From: Corallococcus sp. NCRR
GTDB lineage: Bacteria > Myxococcota > Myxococcia > Myxococcales > Myxococcaceae
Reading direction: 5' to 3'
DNA length: 64,000 nucleotides
Assembly (NCBI RefSeq): GCF_026965535.1
Contig: NZ_CP114039.1
Coordinates: 6,820,001 to 6,884,000, forward strand
Shown here piece by piece: positions 23,313-31,874 of the stretch (its first letter is position 1; every line of letters begins with the position of its first letter). The translations under genes and the position numbers were made by a program. The notes beneath the pieces are model-generated. The model had not been told where the DNA came from. It saw only the letters and a list, made by a program, of their open reading frames with translations, and searched no databases.

Positions 23313-23864
23313 TTGAGCGCGGTCAATCTGGCGTGTCGTCTGATGCTGTCCCTGGTGTTCGTGGTCGCCGCCTTCGGCAAGGCGCGCGGACGCAAGCCCT
23401 TCGAGGACTTCATCCAGACGCTTGGGAACTTCGGCCTTCCGCCCTCCCTGGTGGGCTCGCCGCTCGCGGCCTTCTTGATCCTCGCGGAGGCCGCGTCCGC
23501 GGTCCTGCTGCTCTTGAACGTGGCCGCGGGCTATGCGCTGGCGCTGGCGCTCCTGGGGAGCTTCACGCTGGGCATCGCATGGGTGCTGCGCCGGGGCGGC
23601 AAGGTGGCCTGCCGGTGCTTTGGCGCCAGCAATACCCCCGTGGGCGCGGCGCACCTGGTGCGCAATGTCCTGCTGCTGGCCGTCACCGCCGTGGGTGCCG
23701 TGAGCCACGCGGCGTCGGGCGCGCCCGTGACGGTGGCGATGGGGGCCATCGCGGGGACGGCCGGCGTGCTGGCGGGAATCTTCGTCACGCGTTGGGACGA
23801 TCTGGTGTTCCTGCTTCGCGGACCGGCGCCCATCGCCGCGTCTTCGCGAGCCCGAAGGAGCTGA
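23313..23864 (+). CDS. MauE/DoxX-like membrane protein, redox partner
   Basis: About 183 residues with four to five hydrophobic segments. It matches the MauE family pattern: first helix with Ala-Phe-Gly-Lys (VVAAFGKARG), an acidic/Asn loop, and a CxCF motif (ACRCFGAS, about 101-108) at the membrane face. MauE proteins support disulfide formation in methylamine dehydrogenase, and relatives accompany thioredoxin-like proteins in oxidative-folding pathways. The start is uncertain: TTG 23313 fits the family N-terminus; TTG 23292 and ATG 23343 are alternatives. Here it plausibly passes electrons from the adjacent thioredoxin-like protein during disulfide formation in the six-cysteine peptides. Confidence 0.8.
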   Translation: MSAVNLACRLMLSLVFVVAAFGKARGRKPFEDFIQTLGNFGLPPSLVGSPLAAFLILAEAASAVLLLLNVAAGYALALALLGSFTLGIAWVLRRGGKVACRCFGASNTPVGAAHLVRNVLLLAVTAVGAVSHAASGAPVTVAMGAIAGTAGVLAGIFVTRWDDLVFLLRGPAPIAASSRARRS

Positions 23865-23872
23865 GAAAGACG

Positions 23873-24394
23873 ATGGTTGAGATTCTTGTCGTGGGTGGCG
23901 CCATCCTGGCCGTGCTGGTGGTGCTCAACCTGTTGCTGACGCTCGCGCTCATCGGCCGGCTGCGGACACTCCAGGAGACGGTGGCCAACCAGGTCCCCAC
24001 CCGGGATCCGGCCCTGCCCCTGGAAGGCGACAAGGTGGGCAGCTTCGAGGCCACCACGGTGGAGGGCGACTCCGTGACGGATGCCATCCTCGCCGACGGG
24101 CAGACCCTGATTGGCTTCTTCACGCCCGGCTGCCGCCCCTGCTCGTCGGTGCGCGAGAAGCTCATCGCGTCGCCGCCCGGAATGCCGATCCTGGCGTTCA
24201 TCGAGGGGAGCCCCGGGGACCCGGACGTGGTCTCGCTCGGGGCGTCGCTGAAGCAGGTGGCCCGGGTGGCGTACCTGAGTGATGGGGACTCCATCACTCG
24301 GGCGGTCAAGCAGGCCGGCTACCCTACCCTCGTGCTCGTCGACAAGGGCGTGGTCACGGCCGCGGGGCACTTCGTGCACGAAGTCCTGCCATGA
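23873..24394 (+). CDS. Membrane-tethered thioredoxin-like protein (MauD/TlpA-like)
   Basis: A 173-residue protein. An N-terminal helix (residues ~3-27) anchors it. A thioredoxin fold follows with the motif FFTPGCRPCSS (C87, C90) and the cis-Pro loop AGYPTLV (about 151-157). The pairing of a MauE-like and a MauD-like gene mirrors the mau operon, where both are needed for disulfide-rich subunit formation. The ATG at 23873 follows the previous stop by 8 bases. Its own stop overlaps the ABC gene ATG. The reaction is inferred: oxidation or isomerisation of peptide disulfides on the outer face of the membrane. Confidence 0.85.
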   Translation: MVEILVVGGAILAVLVVLNLLLTLALIGRLRTLQETVANQVPTRDPALPLEGDKVGSFEATTVEGDSVTDAILADGQTLIGFFTPGCRPCSSVREKLIASPPGMPILAFIEGSPGDPDVVSLGASLKQVARVAYLSDGDSITRAVKQAGYPTLVLVDKGVVTAAGHFVHEVLP

Positions 24395-26256
24395 CCGGGC
24401 CGCGGAACGCGCGGAGGCTCGTGCGTGAGGTGCTGCGCACGGTGCGCGCGGCCGTGGTGCTCCAGTGGCGCTCGGCTCCGCTGGCGTCGGCCTTCGCTTT
24501 CGCGCTCACGCTGTGCACCGGCTCCGTGGCGGCCGTGGGCGGGTGGCTCACCAAGCAACTGCTGGACGAGCTGAGCCGTGGTGCGCTCGCCGACTCGCAG
24601 CGGGCGCTCACGCTCGCGGTGGGCGCCGCAGCCGTCGCGGGCGGCGCCATGGCGGTGCTCAACGTCACCGAGTACCTGGCCGGGGTCATCCGCTGGCGCG
24701 TCACCATCGAGGTCGAGCGCACCCTCTTCGCGAAGGTGGTGGCGCTGGAGGGCCTGCGCCACTTCGAGGACCCCGCCTTCCACGGCCGGCTCCGGCTCGC
24801 GAAGGAGGCCGCCCAGGACGCGCCCCAGCAGCTCGCCGAGTTCGTGCGCGCCATGGTGCGCACGCTGGTGTCGGTGGGGACGCTGAGCGCCGTGGTGCTG
24901 ATGGTGTCCCCGCCCATGGCGTTGTTGTTGTTGCTGGCCGGAGGCGTGGCGCTGGCGGCGCAGCTCGCGCGCAGCCGGTGGATGGTGGAGCTGACCGCGG
25001 CGCTCGTGCCCACGTACCGCTGGAGTGACTTCTACCGGTTGCTGCTGGTGGACGTGCGGGCGGCCAAGGAGAGCCGGCTGTTCAACCTGGGGGATCTGCT
25101 GCTGGAGCGGATGGTGTCGTCGCTGCGTAAGGCGTCGACCCAGGAGCTGGCCGTGACGCGCAAGGGGTTGGGCGTGCAGGCGGCGCTGTCGCTGCTCACG
25201 GCCGCGGTGGCCTCGGTGGGAGCCTTCATCGTCGCGCGCGGGGCGATCCGGGGGCAGCTCCAGCTCGGGGACGTGGCCCTCTTCCTCGCGGCGGTGTCGG
25301 GCATCCAGAGCGCCTTCAACGGGCTGCTCTCGCAGATCGAGTTCGCGAGCCGCAGCATCCAGACGTTCAAGAACTACCTCGACATCATCGAGCTTCCGGT
25401 CCGCGCGGCGGGGCCCTCGCGTCCGGTGGCGCCGCTGCGACATGGCATCGAGCTGCGCGACGTCTGGTTTCGCTACGACGCCAACGGCCCATGGGTCTTG
25501 CGCGGCGTGAACGTCTTCATTCCGGCGGGTGGATCGGTGGGGCTCGTCGGCGTCAATGGCGCGGGGAAGAGCACCCTGGTGAAGCTGCTGTGCCGCTTCT
25601 ACGACGTGGAGCGAGGGCAGATCCTCTGGGACGGCGTGGACGTACGGGAGCTGGATGCGCCGGCGCTCTGGGCGCGGATGACGGCGACCTTCCAGGACTT
25701 CATGACCTACGACTTCAGCGCGGCGGAGAACATCGGCCTGGGAGACGTGGCCCGGATGAAGGACGGCGCGCGGATCCGAGACGTGGCGCGGCTGGCGGAG
25801 ATGGACGCCACGCTCGCTTCGCTGCCCGCGGGCTACGACACGCTGCTGAGCCGCGTCTTCGCGGGAGAGGACGACGACGCGCCAGCGGGCGTGTCGCTCT
25901 CCGGAGGCCAGTGGCAGCGGGTGGCGCTGGCCCGCTCATTGATGCGCGAGGACGTGGACCTGCTGGTGTTGGACGAGCCCAGCTCCGGGTTGGACGCGGC
26001 CGCGGAGTTCCACATCCACCAGACGCTCGAGCGCCACGGCGCGGGCCGAGCGCGGCTGCTCATCTCCCACCGGATGAGCGCGCTACGGAGCGCGGACAGG
26101 CTCTATGTCCTCTCCGACGGCCGCGTCATCGAGCAGGGCACGCATGACGAGCTGATGGCCGCGGGTGGCGAGTACGCACGCCTGTTCACCCTTCAGGCCA
26201 GCGGCTATCAGGACGAGCGCGTTGCCTCCCGGTCCACATCGCGGGAGGTCGCGTGA
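24391..26256 (+). CDS. ABC transporter, fused permease and ATPase (peptide exporter)
   Basis: A 621-residue exporter half-transporter. The membrane domain (about 20-340) has around six hydrophobic segments. The nucleotide-binding domain has Walker A GVNGAGKS (about 387-394), signature LSGGQWQR (about 503), Walker B LLVLDEP (about 524-530) and the switch His in LISHRMSA. No N-terminal C39 peptidase domain is present, so leader removal must be done by another enzyme; the S26-like gene downstream can supply it. ATGA overlap with the thioredoxin-like gene. It likely works as a homodimer exporting the six-cysteine peptides. Confidence 0.93.
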   Translation: MTGPRNARRLVREVLRTVRAAVVLQWRSAPLASAFAFALTLCTGSVAAVGGWLTKQLLDELSRGALADSQRALTLAVGAAAVAGGAMAVLNVTEYLAGVIRWRVTIEVERTLFAKVVALEGLRHFEDPAFHGRLRLAKEAAQDAPQQLAEFVRAMVRTLVSVGTLSAVVLMVSPPMALLLLLAGGVALAAQLARSRWMVELTAALVPTYRWSDFYRLLLVDVRAAKESRLFNLGDLLLERMVSSLRKASTQELAVTRKGLGVQAALSLLTAAVASVGAFIVARGAIRGQLQLGDVALFLAAVSGIQSAFNGLLSQIEFASRSIQTFKNYLDIIELPVRAAGPSRPVAPLRHGIELRDVWFRYDANGPWVLRGVNVFIPAGGSVGLVGVNGAGKSTLVKLLCRFYDVERGQILWDGVDVRELDAPALWARMTATFQDFMTYDFSAAENIGLGDVARMKDGARIRDVARLAEMDATLASLPAGYDTLLSRVFAGEDDDAPAGVSLSGGQWQRVALARSLMREDVDLLVLDEPSSGLDAAAEFHIHQTLERHGAGRARLLISHRMSALRSADRLYVLSDGRVIEQGTHDELMAAGGEYARLFTLQASGYQDERVASRSTSREVA

Positions 26257-26705
26257 TGCTCTCGGCGATGGGCGTGGGTGCGGGGCTCCTGGTGGCGGGC
26301 GCCGCGCTCACGGCCTGGGCCCGGCGCCGCTGGCTCGTGATCACGGTGCGGGGCAACAGCATGTCGCCCACGCTGCGCGACGGGCAGCAACTCCTCGCGA
26401 GGCGCCGGGCGGGAGACGGCGGCTACGCGCGCTCGGACGTCATCGTCTTCATGCAGCCCGCGGAGCGGCTCGCGGTGATGAACGCGGAGGACCCGCCCTA
26501 TCTCATCAAGCGGGTGGCCGCCGTCGCGGGAGATCCGGTACCGGACTGGGCTTGGCCGAAGATTGGCGCTGACAGCCAGACGCGCGTCCCGCCCGGCAAG
26601 GTGGTGGTGTCGGGAGACAACGCCGAGAACACCCAGGACTCGCGGCAGCTCGGCTACATCGACGCCGAGGCCATCATTGGCGTCGTGCGGGTCCCGGGCT
26701 CCTGA
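26256..26705 (+). CDS. S26-family signal peptidase-like protein
   Basis: A 149-residue membrane protease. One N-terminal helix (about 3-20) precedes the catalytic Ser block RGNSMSPTL (Ser35) and the general-base Lys in LIKRVAAVAGD (Lys85). The later box SGDNAENTQDSRQLGYID is the conserved GDN...DSR motif (about 117-126). Shorter than E. coli LepB and with a single anchor, as in dedicated S26 enzymes of peptide clusters. The ATG at 26256 has GGGAGG at 7 bases and overlaps the ABC stop. It is the prime candidate for cutting the precursors after Ala-Gly-Ala. Confidence 0.92.
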   Translation: MLSAMGVGAGLLVAGAALTAWARRRWLVITVRGNSMSPTLRDGQQLLARRRAGDGGYARSDVIVFMQPAERLAVMNAEDPPYLIKRVAAVAGDPVPDWAWPKIGADSQTRVPPGKVVVSGDNAENTQDSRQLGYIDAEAIIGVVRVPGS

Positions 26706-26819
26706 AACACCCGACGTGTCTCACGGTGTTTCACCGGGTCATGTAAAATCCTGAAAACGGCCCAAATCCGCTAAACGCTTGATTTTCTTCGGACGGGTGC
26801 GGCGCCGGTTGGAGGATTC
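26706..26819 (+). promoter_or_regulatory. Promoter region of the NRPS/PKS operon
   Basis: This 114-base gap is AT-richer than its surroundings (CATGTAAAATCCTGAAAACGG, then GCTTGATTTTCTTCGG) and ends with GGAGG four bases before the TTG start of the NRPS gene. It probably carries a separate promoter, so the peptide cassette and NRPS operon need not be one transcript. No clear operator is visible. Confidence 0.45.
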
Positions 26820-29800
26820 TTGCTGCCCCCCGTCCATCAGCTCGTCGAGCGACGAGCGACCGAACTTTCCTCCCAGATCGCCGTTGCCTCCAGGGCCCGC
26901 TCCCTCACCCACGCCGCGCTGAATGCGCACGCGAACCGGGTGGCCCATGCGCTGATCGCCCGGGGCGCCGGACCGGACCTCCTCGTGGGCGTCTGCCTTC
27001 CGCGAAGCGTGGAGCTGGTCGCGTCCGTCCTGGGCGTCCTCAAGGCCGGAGCCGCCTGGCTCCCCCTGGACCCATCCTCCCCTCCTGAACGCCTGCGATA
27101 CATGGCCGTCTCCGCGGGGGCCCGTTTCGTCATCGGCACGGGCCCGTCCGTCGAGCGGCTCGCGGCGGACGGCGTCCAGGTCCTGGCTCCGGAGGCACTG
27201 GCGCTCCAGTCGTTCCCGGACGTGAACCCGGGCGTCGCAGTCCAACCGGATCACCTCGCGTATGTGATCCACACCTCGGGGTCCACCGGGCTGCCCAAGG
27301 GCGTGATGATCAGCCACCGGGCGCTGTCCGCCTTCACGGAGTACCACCTCGACACGTTCGGCCTGTCGCCCGCGGATCGCATCGGCGTGGTGGCTTCGGT
27401 CGGCTTCGACGCCTTCGTCATGACGCTCCTGCCGTCGCTGGCGGCGGGGGCTCGGCTGGAGCTGCCGCCCGACGAGGAGACCCGCCTGTCGCCCCAGCGG
27501 CTCCAGGACTGGCTCCTGGCGCGGGACATCACCTGCGTCTTCCTTCCCACGCCGCTGGCCGAACGCGTCCTCCCGCTGTCCTGGCCCGAGTCCTGTGCCC
27601 TGCGCCTGATCCTCACCGGCGGCGACCGGCTGCACCTGCACCCCAGGCCCGGGCTGCCGTTCCAGTTCGTGAACGGCTACGGCCCCGCCGAGTGCACCAT
27701 CTACAGCACGTCCGGTGTCGTCCCTCCTGGCGACGCATCGACCGGGGAGCGGCTGCCGTCCATTGGCCGTCCCATTGGCGGTGTGGAGGTGCATGTCCTC
27801 GATCCGGCGCTGCGGCGCGTAGCGGATGGCGAGACCGGGGAGCTGTTCATCGGCGGCCCCGGACTGGCTCGCGGTTACGTGGGCACGCCGGACCTGACCG
27901 CGGACCGCTTCATTCCGGATCCTTTCTCCCGCTTCGGCGGCGAACGGCTGTACCGCACGGGCGACCTGGGCCGCCGGTTACCGGATGGAACGCTGGAGTT
28001 CCATGGCCGCTCCGACCGGCAGGTGAAGGTCCGAGGCATCCGCATCGAGCCCGCGGAGATCACCGCCGCGCTGCTGACCCATCCGCACGTCGGCGCCGCG
28101 CACGTCCTGGCTCGTGGCACCGAGGATCGGGACGTCTTCTTCGTGGCGTGGTTCGCGCCGAAGGACGCTCGGGCCGTTCCAGGGACGGAGCAGCTCCGCG
28201 AGCACCTCCGCGCTTGGCTCCCCGAGGCCATGCTCCCCCGGACCTTCGTCGTCGTGGACGCCCTCCCCCTGGGTCCCACCGGCAAGGTCGACGTCCGGGC
28301 GCTGCCGATGCCCGATACAACCCGGAGCAGCGCCTACGTCGCGCCTCGCACGGAGCTGGAGCGTGGGCTCGTCCAGGTGTGGCAGGAGGAGCTGCGCCTG
28401 GAGCAGGTCGGCATCGAGGACGACTTCTTCGAGCTGGGTGGCCACTCGCTGCTGGCCACACGGATCACCGCACGGGTCGCCGAGGTGCTGGGGCTCCCGC
28501 TGTCGCTGACGGAGCTCTTCGCGCACCGCCGGATCTCCCAACTGGCGGCCGTGCTTCGAACTGCTCCCGCGAAGGACGTGTTGCCGCCCGTGGTCCGCGT
28601 CGCCGACCCCGAACGGGCCACCCTGTCCGTGCAGCAGGAGCAGGTCTGGTTCCTCCAGAAGCTGTCCCCCGGCAGCATCTCCTACCAGGCGCAGACGACC
28701 CTCCGCGTACTGGGCGGCCTGGACCTGGCGGTGCTCGAACGCGCGCTGACGGAGATCACCCGGCGCCATGAGCTGCTGCGGACGACCTACGAAGAAGTAG
28801 ACGGCCGGCCGTGGCAGCGCGTCCTCCCCGTGACGCCGGTGCGGGTCCCGTTGATCGACCTGTCCGAGCTGCCCCCGGTCGAGCGTGAACAGCGGCGTGA
28901 AGAGGCGCTCCGCCAGGAGCTGCGGCGGCCCCTGTCGCTCTTCGAACCGCCGCTCGTGCGCTGGACCGTGGTGCGCCTGGCTCAGGACGATCACGAACTG
29001 GTCCTCGTGGAGCATCACGTCGTACACGACGGCGTGTCGTTCTCCGTGCTGATGCGGGAGTTGGACGCGCTCTACAACGCGTATCTGCGTGGAGAGTCCT
29101 CGCCGCTCCCGGAGCTCCCCGTGCAGTACCGCGACTTCGCGGCGTGGCAGCGCGAGGCGCTCGACGGCCCGGCCATGAAGACCCAGCTCGACTTCTGGCG
29201 GAAGCGGCTGGCCGGTGCTCCGGAGGTGCTGCCGCTGCGCACCGACCATCCGCGTCCCCGCGTGCAGACGTTCAATGGTGACCTGCTTCGCTTGGAGCTG
29301 CCGCCCGCCCTGCCCGGCGCCCTGCGCGCGTTCTGCCAGCAGGAGGGCGTGACGCTCTTCAACGCCCTCTTCGCCGCCTTCGCCACGCTGCTGCACCGCT
29401 ACACCGGCGAGCAGGACCTGTGCATCGGTTCGGCGTTCGCGGCCCGGGCCGGCGTCCGGAACATCGAGAATGTCATCGGGATGTTCGTCAACGCCGTGGT
29501 CCTCCGGTGTGACGTCTCCGGCGCGCCGACGTTCCGCGAGCTGGTCCGTCAGGTGCGGGACCTCACCGTGGCGGCGGCCGAGCATCAGACGTATCCGTTC
29601 CTCAAGCTGATCGAAGCCCTGGGCGTGAAGCGTGACCCCAGCCGCAACCCGCTCGTGCAGGCCATGTTCAGCTTCCATGACTCCGCGGTGCGGAGCCCCC
29701 GGCTGGGGGATGCCTCGTGCACCATCTTCGAGCGGGGCAACGGGTCGTCGAAGGTGGACCTGGACGTCGTCGCCATTCCGCACGCGGGCCGGCACCTGGG

Positions 29801-31874
29801 CGACCGCGAGCGCGGTGACGCGCGCATCTCGCTCATCTGGGAGTACAACCGGGACCTGTTCGACCGCTCGACCATGGAGCGGATGGCCGCGCACTTCCTC
29901 CGGTTGATCGAGGCCGCGGTGGCCAGTCCCGGAGTGCCGGTGTCGCGACTGCCGATGCTTTCGGACGCGGAGCGACAGGTCCTCCTGGCGAATGGCTCCA
30001 CGAAGCCCCTCAGCGCGGATCCGTCCGTGCATCAGCAGGTCCTGGCGCAGGCCCTGCGGACCCCTGACGCCATTGCCGTGCGCGACGAGGCAGGCACCCT
30101 CACCTACGCGGAGCTCGTCCGGCGCGCGACGCTGCTCGCCGAGCATCTTCACGCGCACGGTGCAGGCGCGGAGTCGGTTGTCGGCGTCTGCGCGCCTCGT
30201 GGCGTGGAGCTCGTGACGGCCGAGCTGGGCGTGATGCTGTCCGGAGCCGCCTTCCTGCCCCTGGATCCGGAACATCCGGCTGAACGCATCGCGCTCATCC
30301 TGGCGGACGCAGGCGTGCGTCATGTTGTTACCACCGGGCCGCTCGCGGAACGGCTCCCTGCCACGGTGGAGCGCGTGCGCATCGAGTCCTTCCATGGCCC
30401 TGGTACGCCGCAGGGTGGTCTGCCCACGGAGGATCGGCCCGGACAGCGGGCCTACGTCATGTACACGTCTGGCTCCACGGGCGCCCCCAAGGGCGTGGTG
30501 GTGGAGCACGGCGCACTGGCCCACCTCGTCGGGTGGCACCGGCGCGCGTTCAACCTGACGGCGGACAGCCGCACCACGCTGCTCTACTCGCCCGCGTTCG
30601 ATCCGTCCGTCGCGGAGCTCTGGCCTGCCCTCACCGCGGGTGCCACGTTGCATGTCCCCGGACAGGACGTGCGCCTGTCCCCGGAGCGGCTCCAGGCCTG
30701 GCTCCTCTCCGAGCACATCACCTTCACGGACCTGCCCACCGCGCTCGCGGAACGTCTGCTCGCGCTGCCATGGCCGGCGTCGTGTGAGTTGCGCACGGTG
30801 CTCGCGGGTGGAGACCGGCTCCACGCGCGTCCCGTGCCCGGACTCCCGTGGCGGATGTTCAATCAGTACGGCCCCACCGAGGCCACCGTGACGGCCACCT
30901 CCGGCGAGGTGCTGCCCTCGGGGTCCTTCGAAACTCTGCCTGACATCGGCCGGCCCATCGACGGGACCACGGCCCATGTCCTGGACGCGGAGCTGCAACC
31001 TGTCCCCCTGGGCGTCGCGGGAGAGCTGTACATCGGCGGTGCCGGTGTGGCGCGCGGCTATCTGAACCGCCCGGACCTCACCGCCGCGAGCTTCGTCCCC
31101 GACCCGTACGCGACACATCCAGGCGCGCGCATGTACCGCACGGGCGACCGGGTCCTGTGCCGTGCGGACGGGACGCTCGAGTTCCTGGGCCGCATGGATG
31201 CGCAGCTCAAGATCCGGGGCTTCCGCGTGGAGCCCGCGGAGGTCGCTGTCCGCCTGCGCACGCATCCAGGACTCGCGGAGGCGCACGTCCGGGCGTGGAG
31301 CCCTCCCGGTGGCGCGCCCCAACTGGTCGGATATCTGGTGCCCCTGGCGGGACAGGCCGTGCCCACACCTGCGCGGCTGCGCGAGCACCTGTCGCACGAG
31401 CTGCCGGCGTACATGATCCCCTCCGCGTACGTGGAGCTGAAGGCGCTGCCGCTCACCCATGGTGGCAAGGTGGATGAACGGGCGCTGCCCGAACCCACGC
31501 CCGGAACCCAGGCGCCCCGGGTCCCGCTCGCGAACGAGGCTGAACAGCGGATCGCCGGCATCTGGTGCGAGACGCTGCGCCTGGAGCACGTGGGCGCGGA
31601 GGACAACTTCTTCGACCTCGGTGGCCATTCGCTGCTGCTGGCGCAGGTGCAGTACCTGCTGAAGCACCGCATGGGCCATGACGTGCCCATGGTGACGCTG
31701 TTCGAGTTCCCCACCGTCCGCGCGCTCGCGGGGCATCTCCAGGGCCGGGACGATGGTGGAGAGGCCGAGGCCGCGCAGGCGCAGCGCCAGGAGCAACGGC
31801 GCAGTGGCCGTGCGCGCCTGCTGGGGCGTCAGGGCCGGCTGTCGTCGGACCGCTCGCGGGAGGAAGTGGAATGA
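26820..31874 (+). CDS. Nonribosomal peptide synthetase, A-T-C-A-T
   Basis: A 1684-residue synthetase. Domains: A1 (about 10-500, HTSGSTGLPKG core), T1 (508-580, Ser543 in GGHSL), C (598-1044, HHVVHDG at 732-738), A2 (1061-1557, YTSGSTGAPKG), T2 (1571-1641, Ser1604) and an Arg/Gln-rich tail that looks like a docking segment. A1 has no condensation domain, so it is a loading module. My readings of the specificity codes are D-A-M-F-L-G-G-I-Y for A1 (similar to branched aliphatic codes) and D-P-A-D-L-G-Q-V-T for A2 (acidic 278, unassigned). The TTG start has GGAGG close by; the stop overlaps the PKS ATG. Confidence 0.96.
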   Translation: MLPPVHQLVERRATELSSQIAVASRARSLTHAALNAHANRVAHALIARGAGPDLLVGVCLPRSVELVASVLGVLKAGAAWLPLDPSSPPERLRYMAVSAGARFVIGTGPSVERLAADGVQVLAPEALALQSFPDVNPGVAVQPDHLAYVIHTSGSTGLPKGVMISHRALSAFTEYHLDTFGLSPADRIGVVASVGFDAFVMTLLPSLAAGARLELPPDEETRLSPQRLQDWLLARDITCVFLPTPLAERVLPLSWPESCALRLILTGGDRLHLHPRPGLPFQFVNGYGPAECTIYSTSGVVPPGDASTGERLPSIGRPIGGVEVHVLDPALRRVADGETGELFIGGPGLARGYVGTPDLTADRFIPDPFSRFGGERLYRTGDLGRRLPDGTLEFHGRSDRQVKVRGIRIEPAEITAALLTHPHVGAAHVLARGTEDRDVFFVAWFAPKDARAVPGTEQLREHLRAWLPEAMLPRTFVVVDALPLGPTGKVDVRALPMPDTTRSSAYVAPRTELERGLVQVWQEELRLEQVGIEDDFFELGGHSLLATRITARVAEVLGLPLSLTELFAHRRISQLAAVLRTAPAKDVLPPVVRVADPERATLSVQQEQVWFLQKLSPGSISYQAQTTLRVLGGLDLAVLERALTEITRRHELLRTTYEEVDGRPWQRVLPVTPVRVPLIDLSELPPVEREQRREEALRQELRRPLSLFEPPLVRWTVVRLAQDDHELVLVEHHVVHDGVSFSVLMRELDALYNAYLRGESSPLPELPVQYRDFAAWQREALDGPAMKTQLDFWRKRLAGAPEVLPLRTDHPRPRVQTFNGDLLRLELPPALPGALRAFCQQEGVTLFNALFAAFATLLHRYTGEQDLCIGSAFAARAGVRNIENVIGMFVNAVVLRCDVSGAPTFRELVRQVRDLTVAAAEHQTYPFLKLIEALGVKRDPSRNPLVQAMFSFHDSAVRSPRLGDASCTIFERGNGSSKVDLDVVAIPHAGRHLGDRERGDARISLIWEYNRDLFDRSTMERMAAHFLRLIEAAVASPGVPVSRLPMLSDAERQVLLANGSTKPLSADPSVHQQVLAQALRTPDAIAVRDEAGTLTYAELVRRATLLAEHLHAHGAGAESVVGVCAPRGVELVTAELGVMLSGAAFLPLDPEHPAERIALILADAGVRHVVTTGPLAERLPATVERVRIESFHGPGTPQGGLPTEDRPGQRAYVMYTSGSTGAPKGVVVEHGALAHLVGWHRRAFNLTADSRTTLLYSPAFDPSVAELWPALTAGATLHVPGQDVRLSPERLQAWLLSEHITFTDLPTALAERLLALPWPASCELRTVLAGGDRLHARPVPGLPWRMFNQYGPTEATVTATSGEVLPSGSFETLPDIGRPIDGTTAHVLDAELQPVPLGVAGELYIGGAGVARGYLNRPDLTAASFVPDPYATHPGARMYRTGDRVLCRADGTLEFLGRMDAQLKIRGFRVEPAEVAVRLRTHPGLAEAHVRAWSPPGGAPQLVGYLVPLAGQAVPTPARLREHLSHELPAYMIPSAYVELKALPLTHGGKVDERALPEPTPGTQAPRVPLANEAEQRIAGIWCETLRLEHVGAEDNFFDLGGHSLLLAQVQYLLKHRMGHDVPMVTLFEFPTVRALAGHLQGRDDGGEAEAAQAQRQEQRRSGRARLLGRQGRLSSDRSREEVE

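Noticed and set aside
27978-31796. 1272-codon open frame on the minus strand
   Set aside because: It is the antisense of the NRPS gene, rich in Arg, His, Gln and Pro without domains, a common result of high GC content.
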